DNA of 64,000 bases from Callorhinus ursinus (Eukaryota; Chordata; Mammalia; Carnivora; Otariidae): assembly GCF_003265705.1 (NCBI RefSeq), contig NW_020312903.1, positions 23,252,194-23,316,193 on the forward strand. Reading direction: 5' to 3'. A program made the translations under genes and the position numbers. The notes under the pieces were generated by a model, which did no database searches, had not been told where the DNA came from, and saw nothing but the letters and a program-made list of their open reading frames with translations. Every line of letters begins with the position of its first letter. The first letter of the stretch is position 1. This document shows positions 1 to 12,269 of the stretch, piece by piece.

Positions 1-1539
1 CACCCAGTTTGACCAATTACAAGGATTGTATTAGTTTTGCATAAAAAAAAAATCCACTTTGGTAGAGGGAAAGAAGGAGTGAATGTCATATAAGTGTTTT
101 TTTACAAAATCATGAACAGATTCAGGTTATCAGATTCCTTATTAGATCAGATATTTTTTCCTTTACTCCCTTCTAATCACCATCAGTCAGTTACCAGTGT
201 CACCAGTATTCCTATTAGTTCCTCCTATTCTGTGTTCATGATTCTTATCTACCAACAGCTGCAGAGCTTAAAACACATCTCCTCTAATGAGCTTGATTAC
301 CCTTAACTTCCATAGAATATCCCCTTATATATTGCATTTTATAAGACAACGTAGTAAATTAAATTACTTAGCAGAGGTTCCTAAAATGATCTCATCTTTA
401 TTCAGATGGCACCGTCTGATTCTACTGTGTCCATTAATATAAGTGCTGGTGCTGATTACACTCTGATTAACTGCAGTTTCTAATTGGGGATCTGCAAAGG
501 GAAGAGAACAAATGTGATATACCATATGCCCAGTATTTTCCTGTGGATGTTTTGAGGTTGAGGTAGTAGTGCAGATTCATGTCCTAGTTGCTGGTGTAAA
601 GCGATAAAGAAGCCCTCTGAACTCCTTTGCTCTTTCTGGAGCATTTCATGTATGTATTTATAAATGTGTTTTAAGTAAGAAATATGCAGGCAAGTTAAAG
701 TCCTAGAAGTGATGAAAATCTTCAGGAAAATCAAGATAAAAAATGTTTGAGAGTGATCCAGATGTTTGAGAGTCTAAGTTTGCTTTTATATAAGTGTTAA
801 AAGTCTTTAATCTAATTCTGTAGTCAAAACTTTTGGTAATTGGCTTTCTCTATTTTTTATTATAACAGTTTTCTGTTTTGTAATCAGCATTAGAAGACAC
901 ATGTTGATACTATTAAATTTTAAGTTAAAAAGCCAGCTAATTTTAGCTTAACAATTCATACTTCCTCTCCTTAGTGTAGAAATTCCCCCAGGAGTTGGGA
1001 TTTTTCTGAAGAAATTAGTAAATACATCTTATGTTCTAATGTCTGTTCTGCATTCCTGTCTCTCTCCCAGACAGTGTCCCCTAAAGGCCACTTGTTCATT
1101 GACATGGACAGTACTGATAATTGGTTCATTCATTGGTAGTGGCCTCCAGATAAGGACCAGAAGAGAGAAGTTTATTAATGGAAATGGTTTTCCAAAAATA
1201 TTGTATCATTTTCCAGTTTAAACATGTTATGTTTTGGTAGTGATTCATAGACAATATATAATATGTATGAAAAAAATTATTTTATCTTGTATCTGTTCTA
1301 TAATTAATTCCTGTGCCATACAGTTCATCATAATTATGCTCTAGGAGAAAGACTGCATATAAATAATTTTGCTTTATCTCCTTTTGTTTCTCTCTTACTA
1401 TAGTAGCAGTTTTTTGTGTCATCCTAAATTTTTGTATCTTATCCCCTCATTTCATCATTTCAGTATATCTTTATAGGATCTTAAAAGCATTATGCCTCAT
1501 AGTTCCTTAGAATTTTATAGTTTTCAACTTGTTTTCACA

Positions 1540-1640
1540 TATATTATCTAATGCTATCCTTTTAACAACCCTACAAAGTTGTCATCAGAGTTATGCAGAT
1601 TTGAGAACATGATCAGAGAAGTCAAGTGATTTTCTTAAAG
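1540..1640. repeat. Possible MIR/L2 remnant
   Basis: Resembles the ttaacaaccctatgaggtag / aggttaagtgactt pattern of old mammalian repeats, heavily decayed. Confidence 0.4.
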
Positions 1641-1681
1641 CCCTAATAAATAAGTGTAATTAATTAAGAATAATTCCTTCT

Positions 1682-1896
1682 GGGGGCGCCTGGGTGGCTC
1701 AGTCACTTAAGTGTCCAACTCTTGGTCCTGGCTTAGGTCATGATCTCATGGGTCATGAGATCGAGCCCTGCACTGGGCTCTGCACTTAGCTGGAAATCTG
1801 CTTGAGATTCTCTCCCTCTGCCCCTCCCCCCACTCATGTGCATGTGCTCTCCCTTGCTGTCTCTTTCTAAAATAAATAAATCTCTTAATAAAAAAG
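1682..1896 (+). repeat. CAN SINE
   Basis: tRNA-like head gggcgcctgggtggctcag, CT-rich middle, AATAAATAAATCT tail. Imperfect flanking duplication (ataattccttctg before, ataatttattctg after). Confidence 0.93.
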
Positions 1897-2894
1897 ACTA
1901 TAATTTATTCTGCTAAGTTCCTCTGCAGATTTTTCTTAGTTTTTGATTTCTGATGTTTTATTTTTCTAGATACTAACTCATAAGTTGTAAAAATATGATT
2001 TTAAAATTTTTATCAAAATTGGATTTTTCTTTTAAAATATCAGGATTTTAAAGACATCTTTTAATAGCAAGAAGCAAATAATGTATATAGCATTCTAAAG
2101 GCCTTCATGCCATAAGTATACCAAAATGCAAGCATTTTTGTTGTTGGGAGGGAGATAGATGTATTCTATAGTAATGGAAGATATTTTTACAAGACTTTTA
2201 ATTTTTAAAATTTTAATTTTTTATTTTGCCTGTGTGAGTTAGTCTTTCTGTTATCATTGGCTGCATTTTTAAAAAATATGTCATACTTCATGTCAATCAA
2301 AATTAGTCTTTATTGTGTAAACCTGCTTAAGTGAATTTATCTTGTCATTTGATACCTTCAGTACTTGTAGATTGAAGATTTTTAGTAAATTTCTTTTAAA
2401 AACGATATAGGGTACTTACAGAACTTTCAGGATTTAGATGAATTCTTTACAATATAATTTTGGTAAATGTATACTACAGAAAATGCAACAAATAAAGAAA
2501 ATTTGAAAGTCTTTCTACATAAAAGTGGGAGAAGTGTTCTTAAAGTAGAGATTTGGTCTTGTTTCTTTAATTTGTTGTAAGACATTTGCTGTCATTTTAA
2601 CTCATTATTATAAATTATGTGATACAGACTTTAAATAATCAAGATTTTTATTTTGTTTCCTTAATTAAAATAATTGTTTTACTAGAATATACCCAAATAT
2701 TGTCCCTTTTTAAATATTAACTTAAGGTGTTTTTATAATTGGAATTTTCTTTTAATGCAATATGACAATGATTGGTAGACAGCTTTTTAGTTTGATAGCT
2801 GTTATTACAAAGATTTAAGTGAATAACAAAACTGCTTCTGCTTAATGGGCACACAGATTTTTTTTCCCCTGCTTTTATCTGAGCCTTTTCTTAT

Positions 2895-3080
2895 TTTCTG
2901 TAAAGACAGTGGAGCAGTAGAGACTTAGATTCTATTCCTGCTTTCCCTTCATTGCCTGCATGACCTTGAGCAAATGCCATACACTCAGCCTAGGTTTCCT
3001 CGTCTGTACAATGGGAATCGTAATGCTTGTCCTGACTACTTCACTGGTTGTTGTGAAAATGAAGAGAGATCACACCTCTA
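2895..3080 (+). repeat. MIR element
   Basis: Contains the MIR core pattern tttcctcgtctgtacaatggga and ggttgttgtgaaaatga. Confidence 0.8.
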
Positions 3081-4814
3081 AAAGCAATTCAGTTAGAATA
3101 AGTGAGGAAGGAATGAAGAGTCTATGAGGTTAGACTTAAACAGTAGCTCTAGTGTGCTTCTGGTAATTTACAGATATATTGAAAACTGATTTTTTTAAGC
3201 AGTAATTTTTTTTAAGATTGTTTTCTTGATTGAAAAGTGTTCTTATTTTCTCATACCTCAGCATTGTACCCCCCTCCATTATTTCTTGGTTACATTGAGT
3301 GATTCTGTTTATATGCCCTACTGTATTAGCATCCCATTAACAAAGCATAGTAGCCTTACAGTAATTAAGAACTAGGTCATGTTTATAACTTTACAATTGG
3401 CTACCTTCATCACTGTCCTATATATTGTTTAATGAGCATGGTTAAGTTGAGGGTCTGCTTTTCTGAAATTAGAAACTTTTCTCTGCTTATAGCCTGCATT
3501 TTACTCTAGTTTTTATTCTCTATCAGCTGCTGTTTGCAGAGTAGACTCATTTATCAAGGGAGAAAGTGAAAAGAAAGGTTAGTAAGGTGATCCAATTTCT
3601 TATTCTTATAAAGGAAAATTTCTTGGTTACTAAAATAACCCCATTGCATTTAACCACTGCTAAAATTTAATTACAATTCAAAAAAATTTTTAAGGTGCAT
3701 TATTTCATTCATGAGAAGGGTTGATAAATGCTTAAAATAATACTTAAAAAGAAGCCAGTGAGTTATTTTCACTTAACATGATCTTGAAAACAATTTGCAT
3801 AACAGCATGTGTAACATTATAAAACTAATTATACAAAGACACTATGATATAGCAAAATGGATTAACATGTATTTCTAATCTAAAGGGCACCTTCAAATTT
3901 TGAGCCAGTTATTTTGTTTCAGAGCCACTTATTCTTCAGGAATTTAATTCTTAGCATTTAATATTGAAGGTTGAAATGGGGGGAAAGGCTTATTAAAGCC
4001 AAAACATTTTCTCTTGGACTGAATGGGAAAGGATAGACTGGTTCTTAAATTCTTGCTGGGAAGCTTTTCTAACAAGAAAAGGCAGATATGTAAGTGTTTT
4101 TGAATCCTGTAAATTTTACATACATACATTCCCCTATCTTGATAAAGTAGCATTTCATGTATTTTAGGATACATTTCATAGACCATATATTTTATTTTAT
4201 AAACAGACAATGGAAAAACCAGCTCAGATATTGGGTAGCTTATATTTCATTTTGTAGTGCTGGGAAATGTAACTCCTGTCCAAGTAGATGGCAACATCCT
4301 AATATTGGTCTAGAATTGAGGGTTTTAGATTTGTTTTTTAATGGAAGAGTTTGTGTGATTTTAGAAGTCATCATTATCTACTCATCTGGCTTTTTTGTAG
4401 CTGAGATGCCTTCTATGAAAGAAATTTGAATTGCCTTTCAGAATGATATATTTTCTAGTTGAAAAAAAGTAGAATTTTCTTCTGAGAAAGGATCATACAC
4501 TGGCCAACATATAAAGTAGAATGTATTCAATAATGAACTTTTTTGACATTCTGGAAACCTGTACCAGTAGGGTTATTATAAGGACAAATGCAAGCAACAG
4601 GAGAAAACCTTAGTATGTTTGGTCACCAGCTCTTTGAAATTTTCTTTTCCACAGTGAATAAAAATAGATTGACAGATGTTCACCTGAACTAATTTTTGAA
4701 ACTGAGGCATACCTGTGGCTGGCTGAACTTTAAGCAGTTTAGAAATATGTATTTTTATTTTGTTAACTCTATTAAGACTTTAGTTAATTTTTGTGGCTGT
4801 AATAAAAAGAAAAA

Positions 4815-5510
4815 TGGCCTCAAAAGGTTAAACACGGAGTTACCACATGACCTGGTAATTTTACCTAGAACTGTATCCCCAAGAAAATGAAAACAAATGT
4901 TCACTCAAAAACTTGTATACAAATGTTCATAGCAGTATTATTTATTATATATAACCAAAAAGCAGAAAGCAAAAGCAAATATCCATCAACTGACGAATAG
5001 ATTAGCACATGTGGTATGTCAAGCAATGGACTGTTATTCGACAATAAAAAGGATTGAAGTTAGTGCTATATGTGGCAACATGGATGAAACTTGAAGACAT
5101 TATACAAAGTGAAAGAAGCTAGTCACAAAGGACCACATACTGTATGATTCCATTTATATGAAATGTTCAGAACAGGCAAATTTGTAGTAACAGTACATAG
5201 GTTAGTGGTTGCCTTGCCTTGGGCTGGAGGGTTGGGAAGGGAGATGAGAAAAGTGGGGAGGTCATTTCTTTTTGGGGTGATGAAAATGTCCTATACTGTT
5301 AATGGTGAAGGTTGTAATACTCTATGAATATACAGTTGTACACTTTATTTTTTTTAATTTTATTATGTTATGTTAGTAACCATACAATACATCATTAGTT
5401 TTTGATGTGGTGATCCACGATTCATTGTTTTCATATAACACCCAGTGTTTAAATGGCTTTTTGTATGGTGAGTTTTATGTCAATAAAGCTGTTACCAAAG
5501 AAAGTAAGGG
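4815..5510 (+). repeat. L1 3' fragment, interrupted
   Basis: Typical ORF2 C-terminal/3' UTR sequence (ccacatgacctggtaatttt, tgttcatagcagtatta, gtatgattccatttatatgaaa, gggtgatgaaaatgt). Split near 5345 by an antisense L1 3' end (about 5348-5450), after which the original 3' sequence resumes. Confidence 0.8.
5348..5450 (-). repeat. L1 3'-terminal fragment (antisense)
   Basis: Reverse of the young carnivoran L1 3' end: poly(T), then the ...acatcattagtttttgatg... and ...cacccagtg... segments. Also seen at 46244 and, in sense, at 52380. Confidence 0.75.
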
Positions 5511-5714
5511 TAAGTGTATCAGCTGCATCTCTAACATGGATTTCTCATACACCTCCCTTAAGTCATATACTGTTGTATTACTGCATACATAACAAACTAC
5601 ATCCATAACAAAATGTTTTCTAACTTCTTTTTGTATAATTATACAGAATCACCAGAGGTGTTTTATAGTTTATTGACTTTTTACCATCACCACCCCCCTT
5701 TGTTTCCTACCCAG

Positions 5715-5789
5715 GGCCAGACAGCGTTTGATGTAGCAGATGAAGATATTTTAGGATATTTAGAAGAATTGCAAAAGAAACAAAATCTG
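5715..5789 (+). CDS. PPP1R12A: PPP1R12A exon: end of ankyrin region
   Basis: 25 codons, phase 0 to 0, starting GQTAFDVADED and ending LQKKQNL, residues about 266-290. This is the helical end of the last ankyrin repeat of MYPT1. In the family the ankyrin platform, with the upstream docking motif, wraps PP1 beta/delta and shapes its substrate groove. Acceptor ...cctacccag, donor CTG|gtatgt. The exon starts on the first base after the AG, giving the human-like GQTAF sequence. It is the most upstream exon in the window. Confidence 0.97.
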
Positions 5790-6449
5790 GTATGTTTGAT
5801 GACTGTCTAAAAATTGTCTGTATTAGTGAATTTTCCTAATAGCTTTAACTTTCAGACAGTTGAAAAAGTATTTTATACTTTTTGGTTTTAAGTTATTCCT
5901 GATAGTCAAACCAAATGACAGTGAAAGAGAATAAAGGAATAGTGGTAGTGTTCAGCCTTTTGTATTGCTTGTCCCCATTTCTCTTATCTCCTCTTCACAA
6001 AATGAATACTTCTATAATGTACCTACTCATGTTTTTGTAATTTCATAATAAAGTTTGCTTAGAAGGTGGAGACTATAAAATCTCAGGTTTCTAAAATAGC
6101 AGGCCCTGGATGAAGAAGAAGTTATGTAGGTAGGAAAGAGATTTTTAAGTAAAAAATATCATCAAACATCCTAAGTGGCTAATGGATCCTGACTTTGTCA
6201 GTGATCTAAAGTTGGAGGGATGTAAAAAATCCAACTTTGTCCTTCACCTAGCTTTTTAACTATTTAGTCCTCTTTATTCTTTATCCAAGCCAGCCCCCCC
6301 CTTTTTTTTCAGGAAAAACTTAAATCTTTGTTTTGTTTTAGTTTTGTTTTCATGTTTTGAAAACTATTTTGTTATTATTTCAAATTCTGTATTTTACTCA
6401 TTAATACTATTTTAATAGTATTATTTTCCTTTGCATAACTTTTATAAAG

Positions 6450-6538
6450 CTGCATAGTGAAAAACGGGAGAAGAAATCTCCACTAATTGAATCAACAGCC
6501 AATATGGACAATAATCAGTCACAGAAGACCTTTAAAAA
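6450..6538 (+). CDS. PPP1R12A: PPP1R12A exon: post-ankyrin linker
   Basis: 89 nt, enters in phase 0 and leaves in phase 2; residues about 291-320, starting LHSEKREKKSPLIES and ending in the split Asn codon of KTFKN. It follows the ankyrin repeats and leads into the acidic block. Acceptor ...tttataaag, donor AA|gtaagt. The human protein as I remember it has RDKKS where this reads REKKS. No catalytic motif is expected or seen. Confidence 0.96.
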
Positions 6539-6689
6539 GTAAGTAAAATATTAAAATAGGTTTTGTTATTATGAATGAATTGGCATGATGGCCATAGCCA
6601 TGATTATTAGATTTTATGGATCTGAGGAGAATTAGTGTTTTTTGGTCTTTTGTGTTTTTAATCATTTGAAAACTATTTTCCTTTCACAG

Positions 6690-6847
6690 CAAAGAGACAC
6701 TGATTATTGAGCCAGAGAAAAATGCATCCCGTATTGAATCCCTGGAACAAGAAAAAGTTGATGATGAAGAAGAAGGAAAGAAAGATGAATCTAGCTGCTC
6801 TAGTGAAGAAGATGAAGAAGATGACTCAGAATCAGAAGCTGAAACAG
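6690..6847 (+). CDS. PPP1R12A: PPP1R12A exon: acidic block
   Basis: 158 nt, phase 2 in, phase 1 out; residues about 320-373. It reads KETLIIEPEKNASRIESLEQ and then a strongly acidic Asp/Glu/Ser run ending in SESEAET. In MYPT1 this acidic segment after the ankyrin repeats has been linked to substrate and PP1 contacts. Acceptor ttcctttcacag, donor ACAG|gtaaaa. The neighbouring exon completes the split Asp codon, confirming the junction. Confidence 0.97.
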
Positions 6848-7344
6848 GTAAAATTTGAAGCATAATGGAATTTTCAGTGAATTTTGATGCATTGTAAAAT
6901 AAGATAAGATCAGGCTTTAATTTTGAAACTTTACTGACTGATTTGCTACTTGTTCAGATACCTTCCAAGCCAGTAAATTATCTTCCGGGGAGTATTAGAA
7001 ACTTGAGTATAGTTGTGAATTTATTGTTCTCTAATGACCTGGAGGTTCTTACTTACCTCTGTGTTTTGCTAAACTGTATTTTTAGGTTTGAAGAAGGTGA
7101 AGATTCCCTTAGGATGGTACAGATAGGGTATGAATGGGCTCCCAGAAATTCAAGAATGCTTCTGATACTTTCTGGGGCCCAACAATCCAGGAAGTTGGTT
7201 CCAGTATCATCCCAAATATTCCCTAAGCAATAGTAAAATTTTAGAAAGTTGAGGTTGAATCAAGATACTTTCCTGTGGGGTGTGGAGAAATTTGTTTTGT
7301 TTCGAGAAATTTTGAAGATACAGGAAAGTATAATAGACCTTCAG

Positions 7345-7537
7345 AGGTGCCTGGGTGGCTCGGTCGTTAAGCATCTGCCTTCGGCTCAGGTCATGATCCC
7401 AGGGTCCTGGGATCGAGCCCCACATTGGGCTCCCTGCTCTGTGGGAAGCCTGCTTTTCCCTCTCCCACTCCCCCTGCTTGTGTTCCCTCTCTCACTGTGT
7501 CTTTCTCTATCAAATAAATAAATAAAAAATCTTTATA
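7345..7537 (+). repeat. CAN SINE (outer element)
   Basis: Head gtgcctgggtggctcgg, CT-rich tract and tail aaataaataaataaaaaatc. Its tail is the target of the second SINE and resumes at 7739-7756. Flanked by accttca (about 7337 and 7771). Confidence 0.93.
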
Positions 7538-7541
7538 AGGG

Positions 7542-7738
7542 TTTTTTTTAAGATTTTTTATTTATTTATTTGAGAGAGAGAATGAGAGAGAGAGAGAGCA
7601 TGAGAAGGGAGAGGGTCAGAGGGAGAAACAAACTCCCTGCCGAGCAGGGAGCCTGATGTGGGACTTGATCCCGGGACTCCAGGATCATGACCTGAGCCGA
7701 AGGCAGCCGCCCAACCAACTGAGCCACCCAGGCGCCCT
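7542..7738 (-). repeat. CAN SINE nested in the tail of another
   Basis: Complete antisense element from poly(T)/aagatttttta to gcgcccta. The duplicated target is aaaaatcttta (about 7527-7537 and 7746-7756), i.e. the outer SINE's own tail. Confidence 0.93.
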
Positions 7739-7779
7739 AAATAAAAAAATCTTTAAAGGAAAAAAAAAAACACCTTCAT

Positions 7780-8450
7780 ATTCCACCTACCAAGAATGAA
7801 CAGCTGCTGACATTTAGTTATATTTTCTTCCAATTTTTCTTACAATAAAATTTTAAAAAATTACAGTTGTCTTCTTTAACCATGAACCCTAGTCAGCTTC
7901 CCTTTCCTTTCTTCCCAAAGTCAATCACTGTCTTGAGTTTTTTCTTTTATCTTCCAGTCCATTTTTATACTCATATTTTATACATTCAGAAGTAATATAT
8001 GGTAATTATAGGACAGTTTTGTGTTTTCATTTTTATACCTAGAAGTTGTTAGGCAACTTGCTTTTTTTTTCACTCAAAAGCTGTAACTTTTAGGTTTGTT
8101 TACATCTATCTGTATCTTTACCTACATAACTTAACCCTCTAGTCATTGTATATTATTCATTAAATACATCTGTTTCCCTTCTGATAAAAATTTATCTTAT
8201 TCCCATTTTTCACAAATAATACCATTGTGATCATTTGTGCACTTGTCTCCTTATATACATAGGTAAGAGATATTCTACTAGGGATATACTTAAAAGTGGA
8301 GTTATTGTGTCACATTTTCAGTTTTCATGGATGTTGCCAAATTTCTTTACAAAGTCACTATCACAATTTACATTCTTTTCCTTTTTATTATCAAGGGTAT
8401 GGTTTCTGCATTGCTTCATCTGGCCCACATGGTTTTATACATTTTATTTG
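7780..8450 (-). repeat. Probable old L1 3' fragment
   Basis: Contains antisense L1-like phrases (attctactagggatatacttaaaagtgg, atgttgccaaatttctttacaaagt). Decayed; boundaries approximate. Confidence 0.5.
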
Positions 8451-9389
8451 CCAGAGTGCTTTTATTAAATAACATTTATTTTCTTACTCTGCATCAGTTA
8501 ATCATTTACATCTTCAGACCAATGTGAAATTCCAGTATTGCCATCTTTGAGTTGTATAACCTGATATTTTAACATGTAAATTTATCAGGAAAAATAGTCC
8601 ATTTCCATTAAGATTTTTGATCAAAAAAAAAAAATTATCAGGACCAGTATGGTGGTCATCAGTAAATAGAAATGAAGCCCTAGAATTTCTTGGGCTCCCT
8701 GTATTTCCTCTAGATACAACAGCAGTTTTGGATCATTTTATTTTTACTCACTCAGCAAAATATTTCACCTAAGAAAATGTGGGAAACTAAAGTTTACTAA
8801 ATAAACACACATCGAAGAAGATAGTGATTATCTGTTTCCCATTAAAAACAAAATGTTATTAAACAGATAAAGGGCTAGCTTTGTTGCCAGGTGCTGTGTC
8901 TTAAGTTCCTTTGTTTTTTTGAAGCTTACTAATCCTACAAGTAAATTATTTTTTGGTAAAACACAAAGTGTTTTTGAGATATGTGAATGGCTAGATTCTA
9001 GTCACCAGGGATATAATTTTTAATTTATTACTGTCATTGCTGGTCAGGTGAGTCAGCATATCTTTTGTCTTGGTGAGAGTATAGGTAAAATTGGAAACTA
9101 AAGCAACCAGGTAGTCATTGAATATTATAACTCTTTTTTATCACATGCTAATTAAAGTATTTCTAATTATAAAAGTAAATTATATGAGAATGAGCATGCA
9201 CAGTGTTTAAGAACACAGACTGATTCATCAATGTAATTGTATTTGTGGTTAATTTATTTAATCTCAGATTTCTCAGATTTTTCCTGCTTTAAATGGGTAC
9301 TATATATAGCAAATATTTAAACCAAAAGGAAAAAGGAGAAAATAAAAGGAGAAAAAAAATCTTGAATTTTATCTTGTTTATTTATTTTT

Positions 9390-9525
9390 CCTACTAGACT
9401 GTAAGCTGTATGCGGTTAAGATATTTTGGTTTTTCATCAACTGGTATATCCCCAGTACCTACCTAGGACAGTAGGACGCAGTACCTAGTACTTGAAATAT
9501 GGAGACATTTAAAAATATTTGTTGA
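9390..9525 (+). repeat. L2 3' remnant
   Basis: Matches the L2 end pattern ctagactgtaagct ... tatccccagtacct ... aaatatttgttgaatta. Confidence 0.7.
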
Positions 9526-10239
9526 ATTACTCTCTCCAGTTAGACAGACTGTTTTCCAGGATGATGGTCTAAGAGATTATGCATGATTTGTGTTTAAACT
9601 GTACTGAATAGGCTTAGCTTCTATTGAATGAAAAGAGGTATTGTTTAACAATGAGAATAAAGTTTATTAGACTGTGGTTAGCTCATTCAGTTTATTCAAA
9701 AAGCTAAGATCATAGTAATGTGCCACTTTTGCCTTGTCCTTTGGTATGGTTTGAGATATTACGCTTTTCACCGTATTAACATCTTGTGGGTATTTTCTTA
9801 GTCACAAATAGAATTGAATGAATCAATTCAGAACTATTTGGTGCTTATACATGTATATATATAGCCCTAAAGATAATTATATTTTAATATTGTATACTTA
9901 CAAAGTGTAATGGCATACAATAACAATAAGGTGGAAAATTATTTTGGAAAACTGACCTAAGGGAGAGAGAGAGGTTTAATGAATATGAGTATAATGAAAA
10001 TGAGTTTTAAAGTTTTAAAGTAATAGAGTTTTAAAGTACTATACTTCCCAAAAGTATAGAAGAATACCTGTCCTCCCTCATTTTGAAACCAAAGGACTAT
10101 TTTAAAACTAGATAAATGATCTTTGACCATTTGAAAAGTAAGCCTTTCTGGCCCATTTATAAATTAAAGTTAATTTATAGATTTAAATTTATAGGTAACT
10201 GTTTTTGCTAAAAGCCAGTCTGATTTCTATGTTCAAATA

Positions 10240-10426
10240 TAGGGGCTCCTGGGTCATGCAGTCGGTTAAGCATCTGACTCAGGTGGTGATATCAGGGTTG
10301 TGAGATCAAGCCCTGTGTCAGGCTTTGTGCTCAGCGTGGAGCCTGCTTGAGATTCTCTCTCCCTCTCCCACTTGTGTGCATGTGCTCTCTCTCTCTCAAA
10401 TAAGTAAATCTTTAAAAATATGTATA
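10240..10426 (+). repeat. CAN SINE
   Basis: Head ggggctcctgggtcatgcag, tail caaataagtaaatcttt. Perfect 12-bp duplication tatgttcaaata at 10228-10239 and 10427-10438. Confidence 0.93.
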
Positions 10427-10790
10427 TATGTTCAAATACAGTCTGAATCTTTTCTGGCATCGATATTTTCAAAAACGTTTTTCCAAGTGCTTCATTCTTA
10501 GTTGGAAATTGTCTCGATACATTGTGAAAAGAGATTTAATCTTAAATCAACTGATATTCTGGTTTAAGATTAGACTTTTTAGGGGTGAGCAGATATGCTC
10601 TTTGTGACATTTAAGCATGCTATTTGACAGGAATATAAGCTGATTATTGACAACAAGCACTTTTTAGATTTCCTGGAATAAAGAGGAACTATGAGTTTTA
10701 AATAAGCAATGTAAATTGTAGATCTATTAGAAAAATTGTATAGCTCTTGTAACCTTTTTAGTTGCACTGTGTTCATGCATTCAGCTTTTA

Positions 10791-10994
10791 TTTTTTTATT
10801 TTTAATTTTTTTAAAGATTTTATTTATTTGTCAGAAAGAGAGAGCACAAGCAGGGGGGAGTGGCAGGCAGAGGGAGAGGGAGAAGCAGGCTCTCCGCTGA
10901 GCAGGAAGCCCGATGGGGGCCTTGATCCCAGGACCCTGAGATCATGACCTGAGCTGAAGGCAGACGCTTAACCGGCTGAGCCACGCAAGCATCC
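10791..10994 (-). repeat. CAN SINE
   Basis: Antisense element. Perfect 15-bp duplication tgcattcagctttta at 10776-10790 and 10995-11009. Confidence 0.95.
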
Positions 10995-11303
10995 TGCATT
11001 CAGCTTTTAAATATTAATTTTTTTATATTTCTATAGTGTTAAAAGTATGAAAATCAGATTCTGCTTTTGCTTTTTATTCTTAGACGCTTTGTTGTGTCAT
11101 CATGTTCTGTTATTTGTTTCTGCATGCATATTGAGACATTTCTAGAAACTCCTTGAAAAATTCACTTGTTAAAAGGGAAAAAAATGGAAGAGACTTGAAT
11201 TAACAAAACCTTAAACAGAAATGAATATAAAATACTATTTTTCTAGACATTGAAACAATCCATACTGAATCTTGACTCAATGTTTTTTGTGTTTTGGTAA
11301 TAG

Positions 11304-11425
11304 ATAAGACAAAGCCCATGGCTTCTGTAACTAATGCCAATACTTCCGGTACACAAGCAGCTCCTGTAGCTGTTACAACACCTGTGTCATCTGGTCAGGC
11401 AACACCTACATCACCTATGAAAAAG
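11304..11425 (+). CDS. PPP1R12A: PPP1R12A exon: Thr/Ala-rich linker
   Basis: 122 nt, phase 1 in, phase 0 out; residues about 373-413. Starts with the split Asp codon, then KTKPMASVTNANTS, and ends TPTSPMKK. It is low-complexity (Thr, Ala, Pro, Val), as usual for the disordered centre of MYPT1, with Ser/Thr-Pro sites of the type used by proline-directed kinases. From memory the human protein has TTPTVSSG where this has TTPVSSG, a one-codon difference. Acceptor ttttggtaatag, donor AAG|gtaagc. Confidence 0.96.
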
Positions 11426-11814
11426 GTAAGCCAAAACTGTGTTTGCTAAAAATACATATATTCTGTTTAAGTACTAAAGCATTAAGACAGTTCTTAAATT
11501 TTTATAGTTTATTCCAAAAATATTTAAGATTTAGAATAAGAATATATTTTTCTTTTATAATTTGAGATTTCCTTTGAACCATATTCTTTTTAAAAAATAC
11601 TTTTTAAAGTATTAGTTTGCATATGAAAACTAATCATAATGGTCATGGTAGTTTTTATTTCTGTTAAACTTTTGAAAAACATGGGTTTTATATCCTTTAT
11701 CCCTGGTAAGTAAAGGCGCATTTTGGTAATTTCACAGTTAAGCACAGAAAATACTATCATAAGTCAAGGAGAGAGCTAGCATCTAGATTCTCTAACTCTG
11801 TACAAAGCACCAGG

Positions 11815-11945
11815 GCATGCAAGTATGGTGTGCCAGTAAGAGTATGATCTCTGATGTGAGACAAACCAGAGATCTACTCCTGACCCCACCTCTTATTAAT
11901 TGTAAGGACATTGAGCAAGTTACTGTCTTCCTTACCTGTCAGGGA
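11815..11945 (+). repeat. MIR remnant
   Basis: Pattern of MIR: ...tctactcctgaccccacctctta..., attgagcaagttact, then decays. Confidence 0.6.
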
Positions 11946-12269
11946 AAGGCAAAACAAAAATAATAAACAGAAAGAGAAAGTAAATTAGCATTATAAGCCT
12001 TGGTTGAGAGAGAGAGCCTGGCTAGTGACTAAGTGCTCTCAAAATGTTAGTTTTATTTCTTCCTCTTCTCCCTTATTCTGTTCCCCGATTGTTCTCTGTC
12101 CTTCTGCTTCCTTTTCTCCACCAAACAGTGCTTCCCAAGAAGTGTGTGTTGATTCAGAATCTGTACTTCTTTTAACTCAAAGATTATAGGTTTTGTTTTG
12201 TTTTGTTTTGTTTACCACTGGTCTCTTTTTAAAGGCTTCTCCCCACCACCCTTACTTATCTTTAATGAG

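Larger units (their letters stand above)
1..5714 (+). other. PPP1R12A intron (5' part outside window)
   Basis: No exon recognised; the preceding ankyrin exon (expected to end in ...VNKV) is not found. AT-rich intron holding a CAN SINE (1682-1896), a MIR (2895-3080), a possible MIR/L2 remnant at 1540-1640 and an L1 3' fragment interrupted by another L1 end (4815-5510). The acceptor at 5711-5714 follows a pyrimidine-rich stretch. Short open frames here have no family resemblance. Confidence 0.85.
6848..11303 (+). other. PPP1R12A intron with nested SINEs
   Basis: 4.5 kb without a recognisable exon. Contains two CAN SINEs inserted tail to tail (7345-7738), a probable old antisense L1 3' fragment (7780-8450), an L2 3' remnant (9390-9525) and two further CAN SINEs (10240-10426 plus, 10791-10994 minus). 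The rest is unassigned AT-rich intron. Confidence 0.85.

Noticed and set aside
1684..1770. tRNA-gene-like head (A and B box-like motifs) in many places
   Set aside because: These are the tRNA-derived heads of CAN SINEs with CT-rich bodies, A-rich tails and target duplications; none has a full tRNA cloverleaf.
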